Shown here piece by piece: positions 18,210 to 27,066 of a stretch of 64,000 nt of DNA. The notes below the pieces were generated by a model. That model worked only from the letters and a program-made list of their open reading frames with translations, was not told the DNA's origin and ran no database searches. The number at the start of each line of letters is the position of its first letter. The stretch's first letter is position 1. Made by a program: the position numbers and the translations under genes. This DNA comes from SpSt-398 sp041752235 (lineage in GTDB: Bacteria > Bacteroidota > Bacteroidia > Chitinophagales > Chitinophagaceae), in NCBI GenBank assembly GCA_041752235.1, contig JBGSHM010000010.1, positions 124,001-188,000 on the forward strand. Reading direction: 5' to 3'.

Positions 18210-20138
18210 TTATTTAAATAATAAGGGTGCGAAATTGTAAAGATTATTACGCCATACCGGCCAGGTGTGCCCACCCGGATACTCACTATATTGATATTTT
18301 ATACCCATTGCATCATACTTAGCCATCATCACCTTGCAATTCTCATAGGCGATATCTTCTTTACCGCCCATAGCGATCCAGAATTGTTTCAGGTTATTGT
18401 TTAGCATCGCCACATTGGACTGGATGAAATTGTAGTGAGGTTCTGAAAGAGTATTGACATTGGCAAACCAGCCTGAGCTGAATACCCCGAGGTAAGCGAA
18501 CTTATCTGAATTCCGGATACCTGCATACAGGGTTTGTAATCCACCCATCGATAACCCGGCCAAAGCCCGGTTCTTTGCATCCGCTTCAACACGGAAGGAC
18601 TTTTCGATGTAGGGGATGACATTTTGCAAAAGTTCATTTTCAAAACGCTGAAGGGATTGTTCACCAAAACCGGCTATCCCGGGACGGTTACCAGAGAAAT
18701 TACCATCCATCATCACGATGATCATCGGTTTGGCTTTTTTCTCCGCAATCAGGTTATCGAGAATCATATCGGTCTTCCCTTGCTGTGACCAGCCACGTTC
18801 ATCTTCGCCGCCACCATGTAACAAATAGAGTACTGGGTATTTGGCATTCAGGTTGGAATCATAATCCGGAGGTGTATATACATAGCATTGTCTCCAGGCA
18901 TTTGTTACTCTTGAAAAATAGCGCTTGATACGAATATCCCCGTGTGGTACATTGCGGGTAGCATAATAACCGCCTCCGGCAAATGGGATCTCGATTCCGC
19001 TTGCCATCCGGCCCATACCAAAAAAAGTTTCGCTCGCCGGGTCGGCCAGTGCTACTCCATCGATCAACAATGAATAATAATGGAATCCCTCACTGATCGA
19101 ATCCGTAGTGACGGTCCAAACACCTTTTTCATCTTTTATCATATCGTATTTCCGTCCAAGGTCCACCTGAACCTTTCCCGCATTGGGCGCATTTACCCTG
19201 AACCTGACCCGGCTATCCAACGTCACTTGCGGGTAAGCGGCATTTCTGACATTGGTAGCTGCCGGTGCACCAGCAACGGGATAATGTGGGAAACTGGAAA
19301 CATCTACAGGGCGGAAGATGAGTTGGGAAAACATATACAAGCCATTCTTCCATACATTGAAATCATGAAAACCAGGTTCAATGAAATAAATGTGGGGTAC
19401 ATTGTTTTGTTGCAGATAATCATGTGTTCGTTTGCTGAACTGTATCAATCCATCGCTTGCTCCACAGGAAATAAACAGCAATTTGAGTTTGTCTCTTGCA
19501 GCTTGCGGGTCAGGTACCAGTTCTGCCGCAGGTTTTGTATTGGGGGCAGAAGAAAACCCTCCTACCCAGGAAAATTTATCCAGGTTACCTAAGCCGAAAT
19601 TTAGGGATTGCCCTCCTCCCATGGAGAGCCCTGCAATGGCCCGATGGTCTTTGTCGGTATAAGCGGGATATTTCTTTTCAATAAAAGGGATCAGGTCATT
19701 CAGCAGATCCTTTTCAAAGGTGGCAAATGCCTGTACCTTATCGGGTGCAAAAACATTTCCGGTAGCACGGTCGTCTACCATCGCACGGCCATTGGGCATT
19801 ACCACGATCATGGGTTCTGCCTTTCCATCGGCAATCAGGTTATCGAGTATCACCTGTGGCTGACCGCCGTTCAACCATTCTTTCTCATCCCCACCAATGC
19901 CATGCAGCAGGTATAATACCGGATACTTTGTTTTCCGGTTAAACCCGGGAGGCGTATAGACGAGGGTCTTTCGTTTTACCCCCACAGTTTTTGATGAATA
20001 ATAAATTGTATCCAACTGCCCATGGGGTACCATCCTGACGGTATCAAATCCAAAAGATGCAGGTGGAATGGGCTTTTGGGCCAGCAGTGGCAAACTGGCC
20101 AACCAGCCGATGAGTGCGAGGAGTAGTTTGTTTCTCAT
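18210..20138 (-). CDS. Tandem CE1-type (feruloyl esterase-like) protein
   Basis: A 642-residue exported protein (signal MRNKLLLALIGWLASLPLLAQ). It contains two esterase D/CE1 alpha-beta hydrolase domains: residues about 35-275 and 390-642. Each has the oxyanion and nucleophile elbow pattern (GLSMGGGQS near 170, GLSMGGLQT near 540), YPVLYLLHG at its start, and a late His (PGFHDFNVW and YPGGHTWPVW). Between them lies an Ig-like E-set segment (about 290-385), as found before esterase domains in xylanase operons. CE1 domains release ferulic or acetyl groups from arabinoxylan or pectin. Both halves keep their catalytic residues, so it is a true two-enzyme chain, probably from internal duplication. 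It starts 14 bases after the GH95 stop. Confidence 0.9.
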   Translation of the reverse strand: MRNKLLLALIGWLASLPLLAQKPIPPASFGFDTVRMVPHGQLDTIYYSSKTVGVKRKTLVYTPPGFNRKTKYPVLYLLHGIGGDEKEWLNGGQPQVILDNLIADGKAEPMIVVMPNGRAMVDDRATGNVFAPDKVQAFATFEKDLLNDLIPFIEKKYPAYTDKDHRAIAGLSMGGGQSLNFGLGNLDKFSWVGGFSSAPNTKPAAELVPDPQAARDKLKLLFISCGASDGLIQFSKRTHDYLQQNNVPHIYFIEPGFHDFNVWKNGLYMFSQLIFRPVDVSSFPHYPVAGAPAATNVRNAAYPQVTLDSRVRFRVNAPNAGKVQVDLGRKYDMIKDEKGVWTVTTDSISEGFHYYSLLIDGVALADPASETFFGMGRMASGIEIPFAGGGYYATRNVPHGDIRIKRYFSRVTNAWRQCYVYTPPDYDSNLNAKYPVLYLLHGGGEDERGWSQQGKTDMILDNLIAEKKAKPMIIVMMDGNFSGNRPGIAGFGEQSLQRFENELLQNVIPYIEKSFRVEADAKNRALAGLSMGGLQTLYAGIRNSDKFAYLGVFSSGWFANVNTLSEPHYNFIQSNVAMLNNNLKQFWIAMGGKEDIAYENCKVMMAKYDAMGIKYQYSEYPGGHTWPVWRNNLYNFAPLLFK

Positions 20139-20152
20139 GATCGTAACGATAT

Positions 20153-22680
20153 TTAGTTGGTTGTTATTCGGTCTGGCAAAGCGGTAAGCGTATATGTTTT
20201 CCCTTTTTCGGTTCCCAGGTCATAGATCCAGGTTGGATGAATTGGCAATAGTTCTATCACCACATTTTTTGAAATCACCGGGTCGGGGCCATCTTCCGTT
20301 TGATAGAATGGGTTTGGATTTTTTCCCTTGGCTTCGGCCAGGGACTGACCGGACATGAGTTTCATTTCATTGGGCACTCTCAATCGGATATTCCCTCCCA
20401 GTCTTGACCGGATTATGGCTTTTATCAGTTTCCCTTGCTGCCATTCCATGCTAATTATTTCAATGCCCCCTCTGGCCCGCAATCCACTAATCAATCCATT
20501 GGGCCATGCGGAAGGTAAGGCTGGTAAAAGATGAAGGGCACCATCTGCACTTTGCATCAACATCTCTGTAATTCCCGATGTACAGCCAAAATTGCCATCG
20601 ATCTGAAAGGGAGGGTGCGCATCAAAGAGGTTCTCATAGGTACCTCCACCGTCAGCGTTTTGCCCAAGAGGTGTAAGTTGATTTTGTATCAGTTTATACG
20701 CATGATCACCGTCCTGCATCCTGGCCCACCAATTTACTTTCCACCCCATGCTCCATCCGGTGGAAACATCTCCGCGTTGCAAAAGCGTGGTTTTGGCCGC
20801 AGAAAACAATTGCGGGGTACGATAAGGTGAAATTTGATTGGATGGAAACAACCCATACAAATGAGAAATATGCCGGTGCTTATCCAGGGGATCATCTACA
20901 TCATCCAGCCATTCTTGTAATTGACCATGTTGGCCTATATGCATGGGAGGTAGTTGGCTGCGGATCCGCTTAAGGGTATCCAAAAATGCCCGGTCTTTTT
21001 TCAGCCATTCACCTGCCTTGATCACCGAACTGAACACATCAAATATGATCTGATTGGTCATGGTGGTTCCCACATCTATTGAAGAGCCCTGGTGTGCCGG
21101 ACTTCCATTTTCGGGCGACATATCGGGAGTGATCACTTTCCATTTCAGGGTTGGATGTTCAATCAAATAATCGACATAAAACAAGGCTGCCCCTTTTAGT
21201 ACGGGATACACTGATTCGAGATATTTAAGATCGCCATTGTAGAGAAAATGTTCCCACAGGGCTGACTTAGCCATCCCCCACCCTGGCTCCAGGCACCCCA
21301 AAACGCACCATCCACAGCACCATTGATGCGCCAGATGTCGGTATTGTGGTGGGCCATCCAACCTCTGGCGCCATACATATCTTTCGCCGTTTGCCGCCCG
21401 GTTACCGATAGTTCCCTTACCATTTTTAATAATGGCTCATGAAGTTCAGCCAGGTTGGTGATCTCTGCCGGCCAATAATTCATTTCCGCATTAATGTTGA
21501 TGGTGTATTTACTGTCCCAGGGTGGCTGCATCCGGTCATTCCATATTCCTTGCAAATTGGCAGGTTGCCCTCCGGGTTGCGAAGAGGATATCAATAGGTA
21601 TCGGCCATATTGATAATATAAGGTCACCAACTGCGGATCATTGGTGGTTCGAAAATTCTTCAACCGCAAATCGGTAGGATGGGTGGCTGCTTCCGTAACG
21701 CCCAGATCAAGGTTTACCCGGCTAAAATATTTCTGGTAGGCAGCAGTATGTGTTTTCTGAATATCGGGAAATGAGCGTGCAAATGCTTTATCCAGGTATT
21801 GAAGCGCTCTTTTATGCTCGTCACCAGAAATATCATTGTAGTTATTAAAATTCGTCGCGATGGATAAATAGATGGTCGCGGCATTGGCCTGCTTGACAAT
21901 AAGGGTGGTATCTCCCGATTCCAATACCCCGCCTTCCAGTTTAATTCGGGCAATGGCTTTGAATCGGACAAGGCCCTTGACCCCTTCATGATCCGAGGTG
22001 GTAGCTGCCAGGGTTAAGTCTTTCGCAGACGTAGTATGGACACTGGATTTTGCATGGGGTGTAACAAAGTTTGCCTGAAAGGAGATGCAGTTTGGCTTAT
22101 TTGCCGTCAATCGAATAATGATTACCCTGTCGGAAAAGGAAGCAAAAACTTCCCTTGTATAAGTGACCCCATCTACCGTATAAACCGTTTTAGCAACCGC
22201 AAGTTGAATGTCCAACTCACGATAATATTGGGTGTAGGATTCATGGCCCTTAAAAAATAATTGCAGGTCACCCACTGGTTGAAACATCTGGCCATGTGAT
22301 TTTTTGGTAATGATCACGCGGTTGGCCATTCTTTCAGCCTCCTTTTGCTTTCCTTCAAAGATCAGCTGTCGAATGGTGGCCAGGGAGTCAAGAGCGGCGG
22401 GGTTATCGTTTCGGTTTGGACTTCCGGACCAGACCGTATGTTCATTGAGTTGTATCCTCTCTCGTTCCACATTCCCAAAGACCATGGCGCCCAGTCTTCC
22501 ATTTCCGAGAGGCAAAGCACTTTCCCAGGTTTTACCAGCGGGATGGTCATACCAAAGTTTTAGGTTTCCGGAAGTTTGGGAAAAAACGGGGGATGCCAGC
22601 AGTAGATGAAGCGTAACCAGAAAACCTGGCCATCCAATGGGCCTTACTATTCCAATCTTTTTTCGCAATGGCAGAGGCAT
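20153..22680 (-). pseudogene. GH95 alpha-L-fucosidase-type gene with a single-base frameshift
   Basis: Two overlapping frames (22680-21196 and 21361-20153) together give one GH95 protein of normal length, about 840 residues. The first frame covers the signal peptide and N-terminal beta domain (LWYDHPAGKTWESALPLGNG) and the start of the catalytic barrel (TININAEMNYWPAEITNLAELHEPL). The second continues with LWEHFLYNGD, DVDDPLDKHRHISHLYGLFPS and GWSMGWKVNWWARMQDGDHA. The shift lies about 21255-21262, where a His codon has lost one base: the frame GGWLSQ should run into HLWEHFLY. GH95 removes fucose or L-galactose from xyloglucan and pectin side chains. Either the gene is recently inactivated or the base was lost in sequencing. 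The upstream ATG at 22734 is in frame, but 22680 starts directly before the signal peptide. Confidence 0.85.
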
Positions 22681-22770
22681 AAGGAGAAATTCAACTTTAG
22701 CAAATTGAACCCGGGTCGGATCATCGAATATCATCGCAAAACCCGACTACCTCAAAGCTATGGGTATTTT

Positions 22771-22784
22771 TGCAATCGATTGCC
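22771..22784. promoter_or_regulatory. LacI-type operator-like palindrome upstream of the GH95 operon
   Basis: TGCAATCGATTGCC, with A/T-rich arms on both sides (TTTT before, AAAA after), fits the central-CG dyad of LacI/GalR family operators in all but the last base. It lies about 90 bases upstream of the GH95 start and would control the carbohydrate operon. No LacI-family gene is in the window, so the regulator is unknown. Confidence 0.4.
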
Positions 22785-22895
22785 AAAAATGATAAAATCT
22801 ATCTAAATAATTAATAATTAATAGATTATGGGTTATTTTGAGAATAATTGGCTTGGCGGCGATTTACCTGTCCAAAGGTGGTGTGGGTCACCCGT

Positions 22896-23360
22896 TTAAT
22901 CCCAGCCCTTCACGATCTCTTCCGCATGTTCCTTATTCTTAGGACGCAAAAAGATCTTACGGATCACTCCTTTTTCATCGATCAGGAAAGTAGTTCGGTG
23001 AACCCCCATATAGTGGTGACCAAACATGAGCTTTTCGCCCCAAACACCATACTTTTTAAGGATCGCATGTTTGGTATCGGCAAGCAAGGTAAAGGGGAGT
23101 GAAAATTTTGCCTCAAACTTTTTGTGTTTGGATTCCTCATCAGGACTAATACCCACCACCTCAAAGCCATGCTTTTTCAACAGGCCATAATTGTCACGCA
23201 GGTTACAGGCCTGTATCGTACAAGTAGGGGTATCATCTTCGGGATAAAAATAAAGGACTAGTTTTTTGCCTTTATAATCGGCCAGAGAAACTTTCTTTCC
23301 ATTTTGATCGGTACCTGTAAAGGCGGGAGCTTTTTGGCCTACCAGTAGAGATGTGGGCAT
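22896..23360 (-). CDS. bcp: Thioredoxin-dependent peroxiredoxin, Bcp/PrxQ type
   Basis: A 154-residue cytoplasmic protein. The peroxidatic Cys47 lies in DDTPTCTIQACNLRD, with the resolving Cys52 five residues later, the atypical 2-Cys arrangement of PrxQ/Bcp. The usual Gly after Pro in the motif (TPGC) is Thr here, a mild variation. Reduces hydrogen peroxide and alkyl hydroperoxides with electrons from thioredoxin. Full length for the family. It is in the same direction as the GH95 operon upstream... to its left, but is a separate unit, being transcribed toward it across a 161-base gap that contains the LacI-like site. Confidence 0.93.
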   Translation of the reverse strand: MPTSLLVGQKAPAFTGTDQNGKKVSLADYKGKKLVLYFYPEDDTPTCTIQACNLRDNYGLLKKHGFEVVGISPDEESKHKKFEAKFSLPFTLLADTKHAILKKYGVWGEKLMFGHHYMGVHRTTFLIDEKGVIRKIFLRPKNKEHAEEIVKGWD

Positions 23361-23440
23361 TTAAGAGTTGACTTGTTTTAATACTTTGGAAATGAATATG
23401 TTGAGTTCTGTTTTGCAAATTACTCAATGTATTGAGTAAA

Positions 23441-25804
23441 TCAAAAGTTGATCACAATTCCCAAAGAAGGCAATACGGTGCTACTATTCTGAGCGGTCAC
23501 CAATACCAACTGTCTGGGTTGTACAATATCCCCATTGGCATCCCGGTCGAGTCCATACCGGGGCTCCTGTGGCAGATCCGTACCGAGGATATTTTGGATA
23601 TCGAGAAACAGATCAAGACTGAATTTTTTAAAACTCCATTTCTTATCGATTCGGAGATCCAATTGGCTTAAGGGGTCCAACCGAACAGAGCCCAATAAAC
23701 TATAGTCCCTTATGACAGCCGGATAATATAATTCTGTGGCCTGTACATTGACGGGTGCATAAGGTGCTCTTCCCAGAAAACGGTATCGTCCGCTGATCTC
23801 CCAATTCTTTTTCATTTTATAGCCCCCCAACAAGGACACCAATACTTTATTATCCCAAACAGCCGGCAAATAGGTGTCTGGATCAAAACCGGTGAACTCA
23901 GCGCGATAAAAAGTAAGAGACCCAATGGCATACCAATGGCCGGTAAATTTTTGTTGAAAAAGTAACTCAACGCCATAGGTTCGGCCCTTCCCAATGGATT
24001 TCACCTGCTCATTTCCCAATACTTCAAACCCACCTCCTTTGTTGGCCAGGGAAACCTGATCGACCTGGGAGACGGGATAGTCATTGTATTTTTTATAAAA
24101 ACCTTCTACGGTGATCCGGGCAGCGGGAGAAACCAAATAATTAATACCCGCCACGATGTGATCACTCTGTATATATTCGCTGTTTCGATTGATCAGATCA
24201 CCGGAAGAACCCCGATACCCGAGTATGGTATAAGGAGGAATTTTATAATAACGCCCAATAGAAGCATTGAAGTTCCAGGCGCCATTGTTATCCAATTGCC
24301 AGGACAATCCTGCGCGAGGGCTTAAACGTTTGAGGAGTTCATTTCCCGAGCCGGTAAAATTATTGCCATCGGTTCGTAAACCGAGGGTAAGTGATAGCCT
24401 GTTGTCAAACCATTTGCGGGCTGCCTGAGCAAATGCGCCATAGCGGGTCAGGGTCACCCCGGCATTGAAATTTGTATTATTGACAAGGTCAAGGGCTTTA
24501 TTAAAATAATCTCCGATGATCACTACCCCACCATAGGAGAATGTCCAGGGCCCGGAAAGTTGTGTAACGGTCACGCGCAATCGCGATTCGTCTTCTTTTG
24601 CGTCATTGGAATAATAGAGCCCTGTTTCCTGTACGTTGTCAGTGTATTGGAAGAATTCATTGCGCAGGCGGTTATGACTGAGGGTCGTAAGAATATTCCC
24701 TTTGTTGTTTCGGAATCGATGTCTCCAACTCAACCCCAAGGTATTTGACCGTTGGCGGATAACGGGTATCTGGTCTTGAATGGCTTTTTGCTCGGCATCA
24801 AATTCCTTCAATTCATTGATCTTAAGGTCATCCACCGAACCTACTCCAGTAAAGATGATCTCATTGCGGGCATTGATCTGGTGGCGGATCTTGTATTGAT
24901 AGTCCCAATAATCGGGAAGGAAAGGAAGGTCAAGCGCTTTGAACAGCAGTTGCAGGTAAGAACGTCTGGCTGAAACGAGAAAACTGGTTTTGCTAACTTC
25001 CTTATCCTTTTTGAACAAGGGGCCTTCGGCAGTGATGGCCGCTTCACTGGAGCTCAGGCGGAAATTGGTATTGAACCGGATGGCATTTCCATTGCGTTGA
25101 TCAAACTGGAGGATACCAGACAAGGCATTATCATATTGCGCGCCAAATGCAGAGGTGGATAAGGTAACTCCTTCAATAAAAGATACATTGAGTAAACCTA
25201 CAGGACCACCTGCACTGCCCTGAGTAGAGAAGTGGTTGATATTGGGTATTTCGATTCCATCGAGATAGTACACATTTTCATTGGGCGCACCTCCACGGAT
25301 GATCACATCATTTCTGAACCCGCCCACCGAACCGGAAACACCGGGAAAGGATTGTACCACTTTGGCAATATCATTGTTACCCCCCGGGTAGGCAGCAATC
25401 TCTTCCTGGCTAAGCTTTTGCACCGAAAGAGGTGTATTGAGCGGTTTACGAAAAGGGTTGGGACGCACCACTACTTCGGATAGTGTCCTGGTTTCGGGAT
25501 TGAGATCAAAATTGACATCGATATTCCCCTCCGAACGGATAACAATGTTGAAACTGGTGAGCGAAGTATATCCAACATAAGAAGCCGTGAGGTTATAGGT
25601 TTTTGGTAAAAGACCAGAAAAATAATACCGGCCGTTGCTATCGGTAGTGGCCATTTTATCCCCTTCATTAAACCGAAGGGTGGCGCCCGAAAGTGGCTGT
25701 CCGGTCAACGCATCCCGTACCAGACCAGATAGCGTACCGGTTTGAGCATTTACATTTTGAATAAATAGAAAAGAAAGAAGGGCCAGGTTTAAGAGTCGTT
25801 TCAT
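23441..25804 (-). CDS. TonB-dependent receptor with carboxypeptidase-regulatory-like domain
   Basis: About 787 residues from the ATG at 25804 (MKRLLNLALLSFLFIQNVNAQ, a clear signal peptide); an in-frame ATG four codons earlier is less likely. Residues about 23-105 form a CarboxypepD_reg-like domain (GTLSGLVRDALTGQPLSGATLRF pattern), about 110-225 the TonB plug (SEVVVRPNPFRKPLNTPLSV..., NVYYLDGIEIPNINHFS), and the rest a 22-strand barrel with a closing aromatic strand ending in ...GIVINF. Substrate is not evident: no SusD partner or transporter gene is adjacent. It is divergent from the cytochrome c gene at 25974. Confidence 0.9.
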   Translation of the reverse strand: MKRLLNLALLSFLFIQNVNAQTGTLSGLVRDALTGQPLSGATLRFNEGDKMATTDSNGRYYFSGLLPKTYNLTASYVGYTSLTSFNIVIRSEGNIDVNFDLNPETRTLSEVVVRPNPFRKPLNTPLSVQKLSQEEIAAYPGGNNDIAKVVQSFPGVSGSVGGFRNDVIIRGGAPNENVYYLDGIEIPNINHFSTQGSAGGPVGLLNVSFIEGVTLSTSAFGAQYDNALSGILQFDQRNGNAIRFNTNFRLSSSEAAITAEGPLFKKDKEVSKTSFLVSARRSYLQLLFKALDLPFLPDYWDYQYKIRHQINARNEIIFTGVGSVDDLKINELKEFDAEQKAIQDQIPVIRQRSNTLGLSWRHRFRNNKGNILTTLSHNRLRNEFFQYTDNVQETGLYYSNDAKEDESRLRVTVTQLSGPWTFSYGGVVIIGDYFNKALDLVNNTNFNAGVTLTRYGAFAQAARKWFDNRLSLTLGLRTDGNNFTGSGNELLKRLSPRAGLSWQLDNNGAWNFNASIGRYYKIPPYTILGYRGSSGDLINRNSEYIQSDHIVAGINYLVSPAARITVEGFYKKYNDYPVSQVDQVSLANKGGGFEVLGNEQVKSIGKGRTYGVELLFQQKFTGHWYAIGSLTFYRAEFTGFDPDTYLPAVWDNKVLVSLLGGYKMKKNWEISGRYRFLGRAPYAPVNVQATELYYPAVIRDYSLLGSVRLDPLSQLDLRIDKKWSFKKFSLDLFLDIQNILGTDLPQEPRYGLDRDANGDIVQPRQLVLVTAQNSSTVLPSLGIVINF

Positions 25805-25973
25805 AAAAATCGTCATTTCATGTTGCTGCCTTCCACAACAATACAGGGGGGAAATGGTTCACAAACATGAAAACCAAGCATTTGGCGAGCCTTGCCTCTT
25901 TGCACCCTCGTGGAAAGGGCATAGGCTTTTTTTCCGTACCTTCTCCCCTCAATTGTAACCAAAACCAACCCAC

Positions 25974-26552
25974 ATGCGCTCTATCTTACTTGCCTTACTG
26001 GCCTGTGCCGGTATTTATTTCATTTCCTGTAATTCAGAAACTACAAACACCTCGCCTGCTGCGGAGATCAGCAATGATTCCCTGGTAAAAAAGGGGCATT
26101 ATCTAATTACCATCATGGGATGTGGCGATTGCCATACACCCAAACTAATGACCCCACGCGGTCCTGTGCCTGATACAACCCGCATCCTGTCGGGATATCG
26201 CGAAGGCACACCACTTGGGAAAGTTTCCCGGGAAGCTTTTGCCCAGGGCTGGGCCTTGTTTAACGGGGAGCTGACTGCCATGGCCTCACCCATGGGTATC
26301 AGTTTTTCCGCCAACCTTACTTCGGATGAAACCGGTATTGGTACCTGGACCTTTGACCAGTTCAAGACAGCATTAACCAAAGGGAAGTGGAAGGGATTGG
26401 AAAACAGCCGCGATCTGCTGCCTCCTATGCCCTGGATGAATTATGTGAATATGGAGGAATCAGATATGAAGGCTTTATTTGCCTATCTCAAGAGTACCAA
26501 ACCGATAAAGAATAAGGTGCCAGATCCTGTTCCGGCGGATAAGATGGAATGA
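25974..26552 (+). CDS. Monohaem cytochrome c lipoprotein
   Basis: A 192-residue protein with a lipoprotein signal (lipobox Phe-Ile-Ser-Cys near residue 19). One haem-binding CGDCH motif occurs at about residues 50-54 (MGCGDCHTP) and candidate Met ligands occur later (MASPMG, LPPMPWMNY). The second half has the pattern of diheme cytochrome c (KWKGLENSRDLLPPMPWMNYVNM, DMKALFAYLKSTKPI), a family used in alcohol or sulfite oxidation and in electron shuttling to terminal oxidases. No dehydrogenase is encoded beside it. A strong hairpin follows the stop. Confidence 0.85.
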   Translation: MRSILLALLACAGIYFISCNSETTNTSPAAEISNDSLVKKGHYLITIMGCGDCHTPKLMTPRGPVPDTTRILSGYREGTPLGKVSREAFAQGWALFNGELTAMASPMGISFSANLTSDETGIGTWTFDQFKTALTKGKWKGLENSRDLLPPMPWMNYVNMEESDMKALFAYLKSTKPIKNKVPDPVPADKME

Positions 26553-26559
26553 AATCTGG

Positions 26560-26606
26560 TTTCTCGCAGCGACCACGGCGAAAAATGCCATGGTCGCTGC
26601 GAGAAA
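26560..26606. terminator. Strong hairpin after the cytochrome gene
   Basis: Nineteen-base arms (26561-26579 and 26587-26605) pair in 18 positions around a seven-base A-rich loop. It lies 8 bases after the stop codon. The following bases include a short T run only later, so it may be a terminator or a dispersed palindromic repeat. Confidence 0.55.
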
Positions 26607-26639
26607 ACTTCTATTTAAGTAAGAGTCAAATAATTTCCC

Positions 26640-26647
26640 TATTTTTG
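26640..26647 (+). promoter_or_regulatory. -7 promoter box of the three-gene receptor operon
   Basis: TATTTTTG fits TAnnTTTG and lies 48 bases before the ATG at 26695. A clear -33 TTG is not seen at the expected distance. Confidence 0.4.
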
Positions 26648-26694
26648 CAACTACATTGCAATTCAACGTGTATCAAAAAAATCTCATACAAAAA

Positions 26695-27006
26695 ATGCTG
26701 TCGGTGATGATGCTGGCGATCTTTACGCTGAGCATCACTCCTCAAACATTTTTGCATGACCTTTTTGCCGGACACATTGATACACCAGCCAAGATGCAAC
26801 CGGGCAAGGATGCCCAGTTGGGAAAGGCAGGAGTGGATTGTCATTTCAACGACCAGGTAGCCACTTCCCCATTTCTGGATAAAATTGAAGAGATCTGTCT
26901 TACGATACCCACACCATTGACCTTAACCCTCACTCCGGTACTTGAAGACGCTATTCTTACCCGTGCCTCCTATTGGGAAGGCCGTGGTCCCCCCACCATT
27001 GGTTGA
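26695..27006 (+). CDS. Small secreted protein of unknown function upstream of a TonB receptor
   Basis: 103 residues from the ATG at 26695 with a signal-like N-terminus (MLSVMMLAIFTLSITPQTFLHDL). The mature part is short and contains HDLFAGHID and DCHFND, clusters of His, Asp and one Cys that might bind a metal. I do not recognise the family by name; similar short proteins precede metal-type TonB receptors in this group of bacteria. The stop is about 60 bases before the receptor start, so both are probably cotranscribed. Confidence 0.6.
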   Translation: MLSVMMLAIFTLSITPQTFLHDLFAGHIDTPAKMQPGKDAQLGKAGVDCHFNDQVATSPFLDKIEEICLTIPTPLTLTLTPVLEDAILTRASYWEGRGPPTIG

Positions 27007-27066
27007 ACCAGATTGATTAAATGACAGGTATTGACCTGTCTATTGCTGTTCCTCCAATTTATTTCA

